Assembly: GCF_020037015.1 (NCBI RefSeq)
Contig: NZ_JAIQDE010000027.1
Coordinates: 62,001-126,000, forward strand
DNA from: Corallococcus sp. AS-1-6
GTDB lineage: Bacteria > Myxococcota > Myxococcia > Myxococcales > Myxococcaceae
DNA: 64,000 nt
Direction of reading: 5' to 3'
Part shown: piece after piece, positions 24,917-34,309 of the stretch
Layout: each line of letters begins with the position of its first letter
Numbering within the stretch: the first letter of the stretch is position 1
Notes under the pieces: generated by a model
What the model was told of the DNA's origin: nothing
The model's input: only the letters and a program-made list of their open reading frames with translations
The model's database searches: none
Position numbers and translations under genes: made by a program

Positions 24917-25522
24917 CTACTCGCCCAGGTCGATCTTCTCGTCCTTGTCCGCGTCGTTCAGTTCGGGACTGGGCAGCGTGTCCAGCGTGGCCACCAGCAG
25001 CTTGTAGGACGGCACCACGTAGGGCTCCACCTCCTGGCCCAGCTCCGTCACGTACTGCTCCTTGCGCTCCACGTACTTCTTGTCCTCGGAGTCCCAGCTT
25101 CCGCCCGCCTCCGCGGCCCACACCTCCTGGCCGTCGCGGCAGCGGATGAGCTGCGCGCGCACCGCCACCTCCGCGCCGTCACCCACGCGCTTCACCGCCG
25201 GGTCCAGCCAGAGCACGCCCTCGATGCCCTCCACGCACTGGTCCTTGAAGGTGGGGTCCGTGGGGCGCTCGGGGAGGGACGTGTTGGCCTTCACGATGTA
25301 GTCCCGGTTCTGGTTCAGCCACTGCCGGGCGATGAGGCTCCACAGGTCGCCAATGTACTGCTGCCCTTGAGGGAACGGCTGCGTCACCACCGCCAGCCGC
25401 TTCACCTGCAGCCGGTCCACCGTCGCGTAGTCGGGACGCAGCCGCTGGCTCTTCACCGTGCTCGCGCAACCCGTGAGCACCATCAGGCCCAGCACCGCGC
25501 CCACCCGCTTGAACGTCCCCAT
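24917..25522 (-). CDS. Putative lipoprotein of unknown function
   Basis: 201 residues. Signal sequence MGTFKRVGAVLGLMVLTGCAS ends in the lipobox LTGC, so a lipidated Cys19 is expected. The mature part has LAVVTQPFPQGQQYIGDLWS, several Trp, and ends DADKDEKIDLGE, an acidic EF-hand-like tail. Family not recognised. ATG 25522 has GGGAG nine bases upstream. A terminator separates it from the upstream MMPL gene, so it has its own promoter, with mgtC behind it. Confidence 0.78.
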   Translation of the reverse strand: MGTFKRVGAVLGLMVLTGCASTVKSQRLRPDYATVDRLQVKRLAVVTQPFPQGQQYIGDLWSLIARQWLNQNRDYIVKANTSLPERPTDPTFKDQCVEGIEGVLWLDPAVKRVGDGAEVAVRAQLIRCRDGQEVWAAEAGGSWDSEDKKYVERKEQYVTELGQEVEPYVVPSYKLLVATLDTLPSPELNDADKDEKIDLGE

Positions 25523-25537
25523 GGCTTGAAGCTCCCG

Positions 25538-25582
25538 AAGAAAAGAACGGCCCCGCGCTTCCCTCAAGGGAAGGCGGGGCCG
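25538..25582 (-). terminator. Rho-independent terminator after the MMPL exporter gene
   Basis: Read on the minus strand, a GC-rich stem of about 14 pairs with one bulge (arms 25549-25563 and 25568-25581) has loop TTGA and is followed by GTTCTTTTCTT. It begins about 40 bases after the stop of the exporter gene at 25622. Confidence 0.8.
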
Positions 25583-25621
25583 AAAGGTCCGGCGCGGATA
25601 TTAAGCGCTTCCTCCGCGCTG

Positions 25622-28273
25622 TCAGGCGGCGCGTGTGGAGGACGTGTCACCGCCGGAGGCGGAACCGCCCTCTTGCGAACGTCCCGCGTCCTTCTGGCGC
25701 TTGTCGTGCATGAGCTGCATCACCGCCGCCAGCACCGTGAAGGACACCAGCAGCGTGGTGATGAGGCCGATGCAGGCCACGAGGCCCATGGAGCGCAGGC
25801 CGTTGTGGCTGGCCACCAGCAGCGCCGCGAAGCCCGCCACCGCCGTCAGCGTGGAGGACGCCACCGCCGCGCCCACGCTGCGCAGCGCCACCAGCGGGGA
25901 CGTGCCCTCCAGGAAGCGGTGCAAGAGGTACAGGCCGTGGCTCACGCCGAAGCCCAGGAGGATGGGCAGGATGATGATGTTCATGAAGTTCAGGCGCAGG
26001 TCGAACAGCGCCATGAAGCCCATCATCATCGCCAGGCCCACCGTCAGCGGAATCACGGACGCCAGCGCCAGCTTCGCGTTGCGGAAGTCCGCGAAGTGCA
26101 TCACGAGAATCCACAGCGCGGTGAGGATGACCGTGAGCTTCGCGTCCTTGAGCACCATGCGCGCCAGCGACGCGTAGAGCTGCGTGGCGCCCGCGGCGCG
26201 GAACTCCTTCTCCACCGGCGGGCCGGAGGGGCCGGCGTCCGTGAACTTGCCCGGCGTCACCATGCCCTTGATGGAGCTGGTCTGGTCCGCGAACTGGAGC
26301 ATCTGCTTGCCGTCCCACAGGTCCACGCTCGGGTAGATGAACGTGAGGTAGCCGTGGTTCTCCGGGCTCGTCGTGGGCAGGTGCCGGAACTGCGAGGCGT
26401 AGATCTCCGGCACGTGGTGCACGTCGAAGGGGCGCGCCTCCAGCATCTTGAAGAACAGGGCCGCCTTCTCCTGCGTCTCCGGCGGCAGCGCCTTCACGTC
26501 GATGTCCTTCAGCTCCTCCTGCCACTCCTCCAGGATCTTCGTGTTCGCCTGCGCGATGCCCTCCGGCGGCACGAAGGTGAACAGGCTCATCACCTGGGAG
26601 ATGGCGGGGCGCTTCTTCGGGTCGGTCGTCAGCTCCTTGTAGAGGGCCTCCGTCTCCGCCAGGTCCTTGGTGTAGACGGCGAGCGGGTCGCTGGCGATCT
26701 TGAAGCGCGCGTTGATTTCATCCTGCAGCACCACGGACGGCTGGTTCGCCGGCATCAGCGCGCGGGTGTTGTAGTTGAAGCGCACGCCGTACGGCAGCCG
26801 CGCGAAGAAGCCCGCGTCCGCCGGGGGCTCGCCGCTCTTCCACGGGATGGCCGCGCCGCACACCACCGCCACAATCACGCAGCCCACCGCCAGCACCAGG
26901 CCGGGGCGCGGGATGCGCAGCTCCTTGCCGGTCGCGCTGACCGCGGGCGGCGGCTTCATGATGCCGATGAGCTTCTGCGGCAGCTCCGGGTCGCGCCGGC
27001 CGGCCAGCGCCAGCATCGCCGGGCACCAGGAGAACAGCGTGAAGCCCAGCATCAGCGTGCCCGTGCCGGCCAGGAAGCCGAACTGGGAGAAGCCTTTGAA
27101 CTCGCTCACCATCAGCACGTAGAAGGAGCCCGCCACCACCACCGCGGACACCAGCGCCGGGCGGCCCGCGTTGATGACCGCGTCGCGGATGGCCACGTCG
27201 TAGCGCTTGCCCGCGCCCAGCTCCAGGCGCGTGCGGAAGATGAAGTGGATGCCGTAGTCGATGCCGAACCCCATCAGGATGCCGCCCAGGATGGAGGTGA
27301 TCATGTTGAGCTCACCCAGCGTCGCGTAGGTGAAGCCCAGCGTGTACAGCGTGCCCGCCACCGTGCCGCTCACCACGATGAGCGTGGGCGCCCACTTGCG
27401 GAAGAACGCGATGGTGATGGCGAAGATGGCGACGAGCGCGATGATGGTGACCGGCTGGAGCGAGTCCTCGATGGCGTACGAGTCGTCCACCGCCGTCTTG
27501 TAGGAGCCCGTGAAGCCGTAGGCGACCGTCTTCTTGTCGCCCATCTTGTAGTAGTCCTCCACCAACTGCACGCCCGCGGCGTTGCTCTTGGAGTACTGCT
27601 CCAGGTCCCCGCGCAGCTTGTCCACGTACTGCTTCGTCTGGCCAATCTGGTTGGTGTCCCACATCGGCTTGATGAGGAGCAGCAGCAGCTTGCGGTCCTG
27701 GGAGATGTAGTAGTCGTCCGCGATGCTCTTGTTGCCAACGCTGGAGTACTTGTCGACCAGGTCCTGCAGGTCCAGCTTCACCGGCTCCGTCTTCTTGATC
27801 TCGATGTAGAAGGGGTTCGCGCGGCGGATCTGATCCTTGAGGAACGCCATGATGCGGCGCTTGCCCTCGGCCAGGTCCTCCGTCTTCACGAACAACACCA
27901 TGTTGTTCTGAACGAACTCGACGGGAATCTTGTAGGTGACGGAGCGCGCGTTCTGCTTGTCCTTGCCCACCATCGCGGCCACGTCGTCCGCGACCTTCTT
28001 GAGCGTGGCCTCGTCGTCACCGCGGAAGGTGAGCATGAAGAAGCCGCTGCCGCCCACCATGTCGATGACCCGCTTGACGTCCTTCACCTCCTGCAGGTCC
28101 TGGGAGATGAGGTCCAACTGGTTGGAGTTGATGGTCAGCTTCGACGTGCCCCACACCGCCAAGCCGAGCAGCAGCAACAGCACGGTCATCACGGTGCCGG
28201 GGCGCCGGACCAGCATCTCTGCGTAGGCCAGGGCGAGGCGGGGCGGGGGATGGGAGGAAGGATTGCCGCTCAT
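25622..28273 (-). CDS. MMPL/RND family exporter (HpnN-like lipid transporter)
   Basis: 883 residues with the RND layout: an N-terminal helix (VMTVLLLLLGLAVWG), a large periplasmic domain, five to six helices including GGILMGFGIDYGIHFIFR, a second periplasmic domain, and a second helical set with LPILLGFGVSHGLYLLHRFLEG. The two GFG-containing helices carry the residues usually involved in proton relay. With the MlaC-like gene upstream on the same strand it resembles the HpnN/HpnM lipid-export arrangement. Inner membrane; the lipid cargo is inference. Confidence 0.88.
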   Translation of the reverse strand: MSGNPSSHPPPRLALAYAEMLVRRPGTVMTVLLLLLGLAVWGTSKLTINSNQLDLISQDLQEVKDVKRVIDMVGGSGFFMLTFRGDDEATLKKVADDVAAMVGKDKQNARSVTYKIPVEFVQNNMVLFVKTEDLAEGKRRIMAFLKDQIRRANPFYIEIKKTEPVKLDLQDLVDKYSSVGNKSIADDYYISQDRKLLLLLIKPMWDTNQIGQTKQYVDKLRGDLEQYSKSNAAGVQLVEDYYKMGDKKTVAYGFTGSYKTAVDDSYAIEDSLQPVTIIALVAIFAITIAFFRKWAPTLIVVSGTVAGTLYTLGFTYATLGELNMITSILGGILMGFGIDYGIHFIFRTRLELGAGKRYDVAIRDAVINAGRPALVSAVVVAGSFYVLMVSEFKGFSQFGFLAGTGTLMLGFTLFSWCPAMLALAGRRDPELPQKLIGIMKPPPAVSATGKELRIPRPGLVLAVGCVIVAVVCGAAIPWKSGEPPADAGFFARLPYGVRFNYNTRALMPANQPSVVLQDEINARFKIASDPLAVYTKDLAETEALYKELTTDPKKRPAISQVMSLFTFVPPEGIAQANTKILEEWQEELKDIDVKALPPETQEKAALFFKMLEARPFDVHHVPEIYASQFRHLPTTSPENHGYLTFIYPSVDLWDGKQMLQFADQTSSIKGMVTPGKFTDAGPSGPPVEKEFRAAGATQLYASLARMVLKDAKLTVILTALWILVMHFADFRNAKLALASVIPLTVGLAMMMGFMALFDLRLNFMNIIILPILLGFGVSHGLYLLHRFLEGTSPLVALRSVGAAVASSTLTAVAGFAALLVASHNGLRSMGLVACIGLITTLLVSFTVLAAVMQLMHDKRQKDAGRSQEGGSASGGDTSSTRAA

Positions 28274-28390
28274 GGGCGCGGGACCCTACCGCCGAACGTC
28301 CCCGCCCGGAAGCAAAGCCCGGGATGCCTGTCCGCCCTACCTCCGCGCGAGACAGGGCCTCTTGGCTCTCGGGAATAACCCCTCGACGCG

Positions 28391-30559
28391 TCAGGTCCCC
28401 GGGGGCGCCGCCAGGGGGACGACCTGCTCCTCGGTCCCACCCGTGGCGGGCGCGTCGCGGGGCGGCAGGAGGAAGGGGAGCGGGCTGCGCAGGAAGCGCA
28501 GGAACACGGCGCCCAGGAAGCGGGGGCCCTCGCGGACCGGCACGTCGCGGGCGCGCAGGGCCACGCCCAGGGCCAGCGCGAAGGACACGCCGAAGTTGAC
28601 GACGCCCACGATGAGCACCCCCGCGGCGGCCGCCAGGAAGCCCGGCTCCAGCACGGCGGAGGGGCCCAGCGCGCACCCGGCCAGGGCCAGCGAGCCGAAG
28701 GCGAAGGTGACGTGCCGCACGTCCAGGGGGACGCCGAAGAAGCCGCCCACGCCCGGCGCCACCGCGAGCAGCACGCCCAGGGTGACGCTGCCGCCCACGC
28801 CCGCGGCGTGGTGCTCGAGCGCGTCCGCCACCCTGCGCGCGCCGTTCACGCCGAAGACCGCGCGCAGCACCCGGTGGTGGGCCAGCGCCTCCGGCAGGCG
28901 GCGGTAGACGATGAAGTTCTCGAACCAGCCCGCGGCCACGCTGGACGCCCACAGCAGCACGCCGGTGAGCGCGGCGTAGAGCAGCGTGGCGCTCTTCCAG
29001 GGGTGGAGCGTGTCCACGACGTGGCGGGCCTTCTCCTGCGACAGGAACGTGTGGCCCGTGAGCGACTGGAAGCCCAGCGCGAGCGCCACCGCGACGGGCA
29101 GCACGCAGCCCAGGTTGCCCAGGATGGCCGCCAGTTGGGAGCGGGTGACGCGCGGCACCAGCGCGGACAGGCGCTCCATGCGCCGGGCGCGGCTGTCCGG
29201 GCCGGTGTCCTCGCCCACCGCCGCCGCCAGCGTGGAGGCCGTCATGGACGGCTGCTTGGTGGCCAGCGTGAGGCCCAGCAACTGCATCACCACGAAGGCG
29301 CCCGCGTAGTTGAGCGCGACGAAGAGGCCCGCGAAGAAGGGGGCCAGCGGCAGGCCCGTGAGGACGAACTTCATCGCGGCGGCGAACGCGGTGAGCAGCC
29401 CGCCGCCCGCGGCCGAGTGCACCATGTGGTGGAACTCGGCGGGCGTGGAGGTGATGTAGTGCTCACCGGTGTTGCCGGTGCGCTCGATGATCTTCCGCGC
29501 CATCAGCCGCGAGTTGCGCCGCACCAGCGCGCGCACGGAGCGGTCCGAGTGCGCCAGCCGCAGCAGGTCCGACAGGAGCGCCAGCGCCTCGCGCCAGCGG
29601 GGCTCGCCGCGGGGCGCGCCCAGCACCCGCGCGATGGCCTCCATCCGGTCCAGGCCGCGCTGGATGCGCTCCAGCCGGTACACCAGGTCCACGCTGACGC
29701 CGGAGTCCTCCAGGTGCCGGGTGACGGTGCGCACCACGCCGCGGCAGTCCTCCACCGCGCGGGCCAGGTCCGCCAGCGCCTCCTGGGCCCCGTCGCGCGC
29801 CAGCACCGCGTCGGACACCAGCCGCAGCCGCAGGAAGGGGGACGCGCGGAAGGCCAGGTCCGGGGTGCGGTCGCGCACGTCCTCCGCCAGCCCCAGCCCC
29901 GCCACCTGCACGCCCAGCAGCAGCAGCGCGTCCATCAGGTCCCCGCGCACGCGCGAGGACGGGGTGGGCTCCGGTGGGGGCGGCTCGCCCACCAGCGCCG
30001 TCAGCCGCGCCAGCAGCATGGGGGACAGCGCGCCCAGCCACTCCGCGTCCTCCGGCACCGGGAACAGGCGCAGGAGCAGCTCCGACAGCTTGCCCGGCTC
30101 CGGCGGCGCGGGCAGCACGCCGCGCACGAAGCGGTCCGTCAGCTCGGAGAAGAAGCCGTTGCCCGCGCTCAGGCCCACCTGGGCGAAGAGCTTCAGGCCC
30201 CGGCTGCCCGCGCACACCCCCGCCACCAGCCGGGTGACGGACGCGCGCAGGGCGCTCTCCCCCTCCAGCACGCGCACCAGCAGGGACAGCCGGGAGTTCG
30301 CGGGGGACAGCGCGCCGTCGTCCACGTCCGTGAGGCCGTGGGCGGGGATGCGGTCGCGCATCCAGTGGATCCACCGCTCCACCCACTCCAGGCGCGGCTC
30401 CAGGCCCTCGCCGGGGACCTCCAGCAGCAGCCGGAGCAGGTCCCTTACCGCGGGGTGGCCGGGGGCCCGGGGCGCGTACTGGACGCAGAACGCGTCCATC
30501 TCACGGTCGGACGGGGCACCCCGGAGCTGCAGCCGCGGGGCGGGGGTCGAAACACTCAT
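28391..30559 (-). CDS. Gcr/SpecificRecomb family membrane protein
   Basis: 722 residues. The N-terminal half is helical and soluble-like. The C-terminal half has several membrane helices. Motifs ERTGNTGEHYITSTPAEF, FFAGLFVALNYAGAFVVMQL and LTLATKQPSMTASTLA are typical of the family named site-specific recombinase after Neisseria Gcr. The multi-helix membrane topology makes a recombinase role doubtful, so the name should not be taken as function. It lies between a MlaC-like gene and an MMPL exporter, suggesting a part in envelope lipid traffic. Confidence 0.82.
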   Translation of the reverse strand: MSVSTPAPRLQLRGAPSDREMDAFCVQYAPRAPGHPAVRDLLRLLLEVPGEGLEPRLEWVERWIHWMRDRIPAHGLTDVDDGALSPANSRLSLLVRVLEGESALRASVTRLVAGVCAGSRGLKLFAQVGLSAGNGFFSELTDRFVRGVLPAPPEPGKLSELLLRLFPVPEDAEWLGALSPMLLARLTALVGEPPPPEPTPSSRVRGDLMDALLLLGVQVAGLGLAEDVRDRTPDLAFRASPFLRLRLVSDAVLARDGAQEALADLARAVEDCRGVVRTVTRHLEDSGVSVDLVYRLERIQRGLDRMEAIARVLGAPRGEPRWREALALLSDLLRLAHSDRSVRALVRRNSRLMARKIIERTGNTGEHYITSTPAEFHHMVHSAAGGGLLTAFAAAMKFVLTGLPLAPFFAGLFVALNYAGAFVVMQLLGLTLATKQPSMTASTLAAAVGEDTGPDSRARRMERLSALVPRVTRSQLAAILGNLGCVLPVAVALALGFQSLTGHTFLSQEKARHVVDTLHPWKSATLLYAALTGVLLWASSVAAGWFENFIVYRRLPEALAHHRVLRAVFGVNGARRVADALEHHAAGVGGSVTLGVLLAVAPGVGGFFGVPLDVRHVTFAFGSLALAGCALGPSAVLEPGFLAAAAGVLIVGVVNFGVSFALALGVALRARDVPVREGPRFLGAVFLRFLRSPLPFLLPPRDAPATGGTEEQVVPLAAPPGT

Positions 30560-30571
30560 TCGCCAGGCGCT

Positions 30572-30619
30572 CCGGGGGAGGGGGAACGCCCCAGCCTACC
30601 CGGCCCGCGCCTCCCCCGG
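30572..30619. repeat. GC-rich inverted repeat between the MlaC-like and Gcr genes
   Basis: Ten-base perfect arms, CCGGGGGAGG at 30572-30581 and CCTCCCCCGG at 30610-30619, with a 28-base loop. It lies between the minus-strand MlaC-like stop and the start of the next gene. It could attenuate transcription or shape the leader of the downstream gene. No T-run. Confidence 0.4.
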
Positions 30620-30678
30620 GAATCCGAAGGAGCGGCGAGGGCCGGGTCGCCCGGCTGCCCGGGGGGCGGACGGCTGGA

Positions 30679-31275
30679 TTACTTCAGCTTCACCGAACCC
30701 AGCTCGTTGTTCTTGGCACGCATGGCGCCGAGCAGCCCGTCCCAGCCACCCTCCTTGAAGAGGGGGCGGACCTGGTCGTCACGGATGCCGGTGAGCATGG
30801 AGTCGCCCAGCACGGACACGTCCACGACCTTCCAATTGGAGCCCACCTTCTCCACGGCGTACTTGAGCTTCATCTCCTGCTTCTTCAGCGGGTGGTTGAT
30901 GAAGATGGTGGAGCCCACGAGCGCCTTGTCGCCGGTCACCTGCGGCTCGTCGTAGGTGATGGAGTCCAGGTTCTTGAAGTTCTCGCGCACCTTGGGGAAG
31001 GCGATCTTCGCGAACAGGCTCTGGAAGAGCTGGGTGAACTCCTTGCGCTGGGCGTCCGTGGCCTTGGTCCACTCTTCGCCCAGCAGGAAGAGGCCCTGCT
31101 GGTCGCCGCCCAGGTTCTCCAGGGCCTTGAGGTCCTTCTCGTAGCGCACCGACTGCACCACGGTCTTCACCGGCTTGGTGATGGCTTCGGAAGCCTTGGG
31201 CGCGGCGAGCGCGGGCACGGCGAAGGTGAGGGCAACCAGGAAGGGAAGGGTGCGAATGCGTGCGTTCACGTTCAT
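30679..31275 (-). CDS. MlaC/Ttg2D-like periplasmic lipid-binding protein
   Basis: 198 residues with signal peptide MNVNARIRTLPFLVALTFA, cleaved after ALAA. The mature protein has LFLLGEEWTKATDAQRKEFTQLFQ, FKNLDSITYDEPQVTGDKA, KLKYAVEKVGSNWKVVDVSVLGDSM and a C-terminal RPLFKEGGWDGLL, matching MlaC family proteins that carry phospholipid (or hopanoid, as HpnM) across the periplasm. Other Mla genes are absent here; an MMPL exporter lies two genes downstream. GGAGG is 12 bases before ATG 31275. Confidence 0.88.
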   Translation of the reverse strand: MNVNARIRTLPFLVALTFAVPALAAPKASEAITKPVKTVVQSVRYEKDLKALENLGGDQQGLFLLGEEWTKATDAQRKEFTQLFQSLFAKIAFPKVRENFKNLDSITYDEPQVTGDKALVGSTIFINHPLKKQEMKLKYAVEKVGSNWKVVDVSVLGDSMLTGIRDDQVRPLFKEGGWDGLLGAMRAKNNELGSVKLK

Positions 31276-31431
31276 ATGGGTCGGTGACCTCCAGAAGAAG
31301 GGCGCGGGTCCTGTAGCCCAGGGGAACGCCGCGCGAACCATTAAATTCATCCGGCGGGCGGGCACACCTGGGGCGTCAGGTCCGCCTGCCCGAAGGGCGC
31401 TTGCGCTGAATAAACCCCCGTGGCGACAGGT

Positions 31432-31459
31432 TTGACTCTGCTGGGACCGCACGTTTAGT
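31432..31459 (+). promoter_or_regulatory. Candidate sigma-70 promoter for metK
   Basis: TTGACT at 31432-31437 and TTTAGT at 31454-31459 with a 16-base spacer lie about 50 bases before the metK start. No S-adenosylmethionine riboswitch fold was apparent in the short leader. Confidence 0.45.
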
Positions 31460-31508
31460 GTCCGCCCTCTGCGCTGCGTCACCGAATTAGCGCGAAGCCC
31501 GAGAAGAC

Positions 31509-32699
31509 ATGCCTACCGACTTCCTGTTCACGTCTGAATCCGTCACCGAGGGCCACCCGGACAAGATCGCCGACCAGATCTCCGACGGTGTGCTCGATGC
31601 CATCATCGCCAAGGATCCGCAGGCGCGCGTCGCCGTGGAGACGCTCGTGAAGACGGGCCTCGCCATCGTCGCGGGCGAGGTGACGACGAATTGTTACGTG
31701 GACATCCCGAAGATCGTCCGCTCGACCATCACGCGCATCGGCTACACCGACAGCTCCATGGGCTATGACGGCCACACGTGCGGCGTCATGGTGGCCATCG
31801 AGGGCCAGAGCCAGGACATCGCGCGGGGCGTGGACAACAAGAAGGACCAGGGCGCCGGCGACCAGGGCATGATGTTCGGCTTCGCGTGCGACGAGACGCC
31901 GGAGCTGATGCCCGCGCCCATCCACTACGCGCACCAGCTCACCCGCCGCCTGGCGGAGGTGCGCCGCAAGAACCACCCGTGGATCCGCCCGGACGGCAAG
32001 AGCCAGGTCACGGTGGAGTACAAGGACGGCAAGCCGCTGCGCATCGACGCGGTGGTGCTGTCCACGCAGCACTCGGATGACGTCTCCAACAAGAAGATCC
32101 AGGAGGCCATCCGCGAGGACGTCATCCTGAAGGTCCTGCCGAAGAAGCTCATCGACAACAAGACCAAGTTCTTCATCAACCCCACGGGCCGCTTCGTCAT
32201 CGGCGGCCCCATGGGCGACTCGGGCCTCACGGGCCGGAAGATCATCGTCGACACCTACGGCGGCATGGGCCGTCACGGTGGCGGCGCGTTCAGCGGCAAG
32301 GACCCGTCCAAGGTGGACCGCTCGGCCGCGTACATGGGCCGCTACATCGCGAAGAACGTCGTGGCGGCGGGCCTGGCCAGCCGTTGCGAGGTGCAGGTGT
32401 CCTACGCCATCGGCGTGGCGGAGCCTGTCAGCGTGATGGTGGAGACCTTCGGCACGTCCACCGTGCCGGAAGAGCAGATCGCCCGCGCCGTGCGCCAGGT
32501 GTTCGGCCTGCGCCCGCGCGAAATCACGGAGCACCTGGACCTGCTGCGGCCCATCTACCAGAAGACCGCCGCGTACGGTCACTTCGGCCGCTCCGAGAAG
32601 GAGTTCACCTGGGAGCGCACGGACAAGAAGGACGCGCTCCGTGAGGCCGTCGCCGCCCCCGCCCCCAAGGCGCGCACGCCCCGCCTGAAGGCGGTCTGA
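31509..32699 (+). CDS. metK: S-adenosylmethionine synthase
   Basis: 396 residues. Substrate-binding motifs are intact: [13 protein letters not shown] near 14-27, [18 protein letters not shown], and [19 protein letters not shown]. Makes S-adenosylmethionine from methionine and ATP with release of tripolyphosphate; cytoplasmic tetramer in the family. Single-gene unit with a candidate promoter before it and a strong terminator after it. Confidence 0.99.
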   Translation: MPTDFLFTSESVTEGHPDKIADQISDGVLDAIIAKDPQARVAVETLVKTGLAIVAGEVTTNCYVDIPKIVRSTITRIGYTDSSMGYDGHTCGVMVAIEGQSQDIARGVDNKKDQGAGDQGMMFGFACDETPELMPAPIHYAHQLTRRLAEVRRKNHPWIRPDGKSQVTVEYKDGKPLRIDAVVLSTQHSDDVSNKKIQEAIREDVILKVLPKKLIDNKTKFFINPTGRFVIGGPMGDSGLTGRKIIVDTYGGMGRHGGGAFSGKDPSKVDRSAAYMGRYIAKNVVAAGLASRCEVQVSYAIGVAEPVSVMVETFGTSTVPEEQIARAVRQVFGLRPREITEHLDLLRPIYQKTAAYGHFGRSEKEFTWERTDKKDALREAVAAPAPKARTPRLKAV

Positions 32700-32726
32700 C
32701 GCACCGGACGCACTCCGGCTGAGCCC

Positions 32727-32768
32727 ACGCGCTCGTCTCCTTCCCGGGGGCGAGCGCGTTTTCATTTC
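32727..32768 (+). terminator. Rho-independent terminator after metK
   Basis: Nine-base perfect stem, ACGCGCTCG (32727-32735) with CGAGCGCGT (32751-32759), a 15-base loop, then TTTTCATTT. Starts 27 bases after the metK stop. Confidence 0.85.
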
Positions 32769-32827
32769 CGGGCATCGCGCGTGCGTTGGCCGGGCGCGCA
32801 CGGCGGGTGAATTGTTAGGACACGGCC

Positions 32828-33745
32828 ATGCCGACTCCGGGTGCCGCGTCTGGCTGGCGCATCGTGCTGCTCACCGTGGCCCCCGCGGTGGCGCACGACT
32901 TCACGTTGGCGCTGAGGGCCCAGGGGCATGACGTGGTGGCGCTGGTGGTGCCCGCGGGACTCCGGGGTCTGCGCCCGCTGGACCTGGAGGGGTGGGCGGA
33001 GCTGGGGCGGCTCTTCGAGGCCGCGCCGCCGCCGGTGGACGTGCTGTGGGTGAGCGAGCGGGCGCACCTGACGCCCCGGCTGGCGGGCCTGAAGCCGGAC
33101 CTCCTCCTGTGCTTCTTCTTTCCGTGGAAGCTGTCGCCGGAGGCGCTGGCGCTGCCGAGGCTGGGAGCGGTGAACGTGCACCCGTCCCTCCTGCCGCGCT
33201 ACCGGGGGCCCTGTCCGCTGGGGTGGGCGCTGCGCGAGGACGCTCGCGAGCTGGGGCTCACCTTCCACCGCATGGACGCGAGCTTCGACACCGGGCCCGT
33301 GCTCGCGCGGGGGACGTTCCCCGTGGTGGACGAGGACACGGAGGAGGTCCTCTTCGAGAAGCTCCTGCTCTCGGCGCGCGGGCTGTTGCCCGGGGTGGTG
33401 GAGGGCGTGGCGCGGGGAGAGGCGGGCGAGCTCCAGGCGGAGGCGGACGCCACCTTCGCGCCCTTCTTCGAGCCGGCGTACCGGGACATCGACTGGCGCG
33501 ACAGCGCGCGCGCCGTGCACTTGAAGGTGCGCGCGTGCCGCTTCGCCTGTTGGCGCGAGGGGCGGGGCGAGGCGAGGGCGGTGCTCCAGGGCCGCTGGGT
33601 CCGGGTGCAGCGCACGCGGGCGTGGCGGGGCGAGGACCCCCACGCGCGGCCGGGCACGCTGCTGGCCCGGCAGGGGGATGAGCTGCTGGTGCAGTGTGGA
33701 GACACGCCGCTCTGGGTGGTGTCGCACGCGCCAGAGGACGCCTGA
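32828..33745 (+). CDS. Formyltransferase family protein (methionyl-tRNA formyltransferase-like)
   Basis: 305 residues. The formyl-tetrahydrofolate fold is shown by VNVHPSLLPRYRGPCPLGWA with Asn116 and His118, and by FDTGPVLARG with Asp154, the conserved catalytic trio. A C-terminal domain like that of Fmt follows (DIDWRDSARAVHLKVRAC). It is shorter than usual at the N-terminus and its second half is diverged, so it may formylate a sugar or another amine rather than Met-tRNA. Nothing nearby such as def supports a translation role. Confidence 0.8.
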   Translation: MPTPGAASGWRIVLLTVAPAVAHDFTLALRAQGHDVVALVVPAGLRGLRPLDLEGWAELGRLFEAAPPPVDVLWVSERAHLTPRLAGLKPDLLLCFFFPWKLSPEALALPRLGAVNVHPSLLPRYRGPCPLGWALREDARELGLTFHRMDASFDTGPVLARGTFPVVDEDTEEVLFEKLLLSARGLLPGVVEGVARGEAGELQAEADATFAPFFEPAYRDIDWRDSARAVHLKVRACRFACWREGRGEARAVLQGRWVRVQRTRAWRGEDPHARPGTLLARQGDELLVQCGDTPLWVVSHAPEDA

Positions 33746-33887
33746 GCGGGCCGCTGCCGCACGGCCCTGGGGCGGAGTGACGTGGGCCCATGGGTTGCAA
33801 TGGCAGTCATCCCGGAAGGCAGAGGGGCCTTCCGTGAGGGACACGCTGACAGCGGCCCGTGCCGGTCCGCGTGCCAGAAAGACAGAC

Positions 33888-34295
33888 ATGGACACGAAGC
33901 AGCGACGTCAGCGCGGCATGACGCTGATTGAAATCATGGTCGTCATCACCATCCTGGGCCTCATCGCGGCCGCCGTGGGCGTGTCGGTGATGGGGCAGTT
34001 CGGCCAGGCGAAGCAGCAGCGCGTGGGGCTGGACTTCGGCTCGCTGGGGCAGGGCCTCCAGTTGTACGCGATGAAGAAGGGCCGGCTGCCGGACACCTCC
34101 ACGGGGCTGCGCGCGCTGGTGGAGGAGAACATCCTCCCGGAGCTGCCGCGCGACCCGTGGGGCAATGACTACGTGTACACGCTGGACAAGGGCGTGCCGG
34201 CCATCGTGTCACTGGGCGCGGATGGCGCGCCGGGCGGCGACGGGGATGACCGGGACCTCTCGTCGCTCGACCGGGACGCGCGGTCCCGAGGGTGA
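33888..34295 (+). CDS. Type II secretion major pseudopilin-like protein (GspG)
   Basis: 135 residues. A class III signal peptide, KQRRQRG, is followed by MTLIEIMVVITILGLIAA. Cleavage is expected after Gly10, giving mature Met1 and the conserved Glu5. LPDTSTGLRALVEE and PRDPWGNDYVYTLD are the GspG signatures, with acidic calcium-binding-like residues in GDGDDRDL. It would assemble into the periplasmic pseudopilus. No other gsp gene is adjacent, so it is an orphan copy. Confidence 0.92.
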   Translation: MDTKQRRQRGMTLIEIMVVITILGLIAAAVGVSVMGQFGQAKQQRVGLDFGSLGQGLQLYAMKKGRLPDTSTGLRALVEENILPELPRDPWGNDYVYTLDKGVPAIVSLGADGAPGGDGDDRDLSSLDRDARSRG

Positions 34296-34309
34296 CGTGA
34301 GGAGGAAAG

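Noticed and set aside
24629-28378. Very long plus-strand open frame antisense to the MgtC, lipoprotein and MMPL genes
   Set aside because: Its predicted product is a His/Arg/Gln-rich low-complexity chain without domains, a by-product of GC-rich third positions. The minus-strand genes have clear families, signals and ribosome sites.
28391-30559. Active site-specific recombinase or mobile element
   Set aside because: The family name is historical. The protein is a multi-helix membrane protein with no recombinase catalytic motif, and no element ends were found.
28712-30955. Long plus-strand open frame antisense to the Gcr-like gene
   Set aside because: Composition typical of antisense frames in this genome. 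The minus-strand product matches a known family over its whole length.
31276-31508. S-adenosylmethionine riboswitch before metK
   Set aside because: The likely transcript leader is only about 45 bases and I could not build any known SAM riboswitch core in it.
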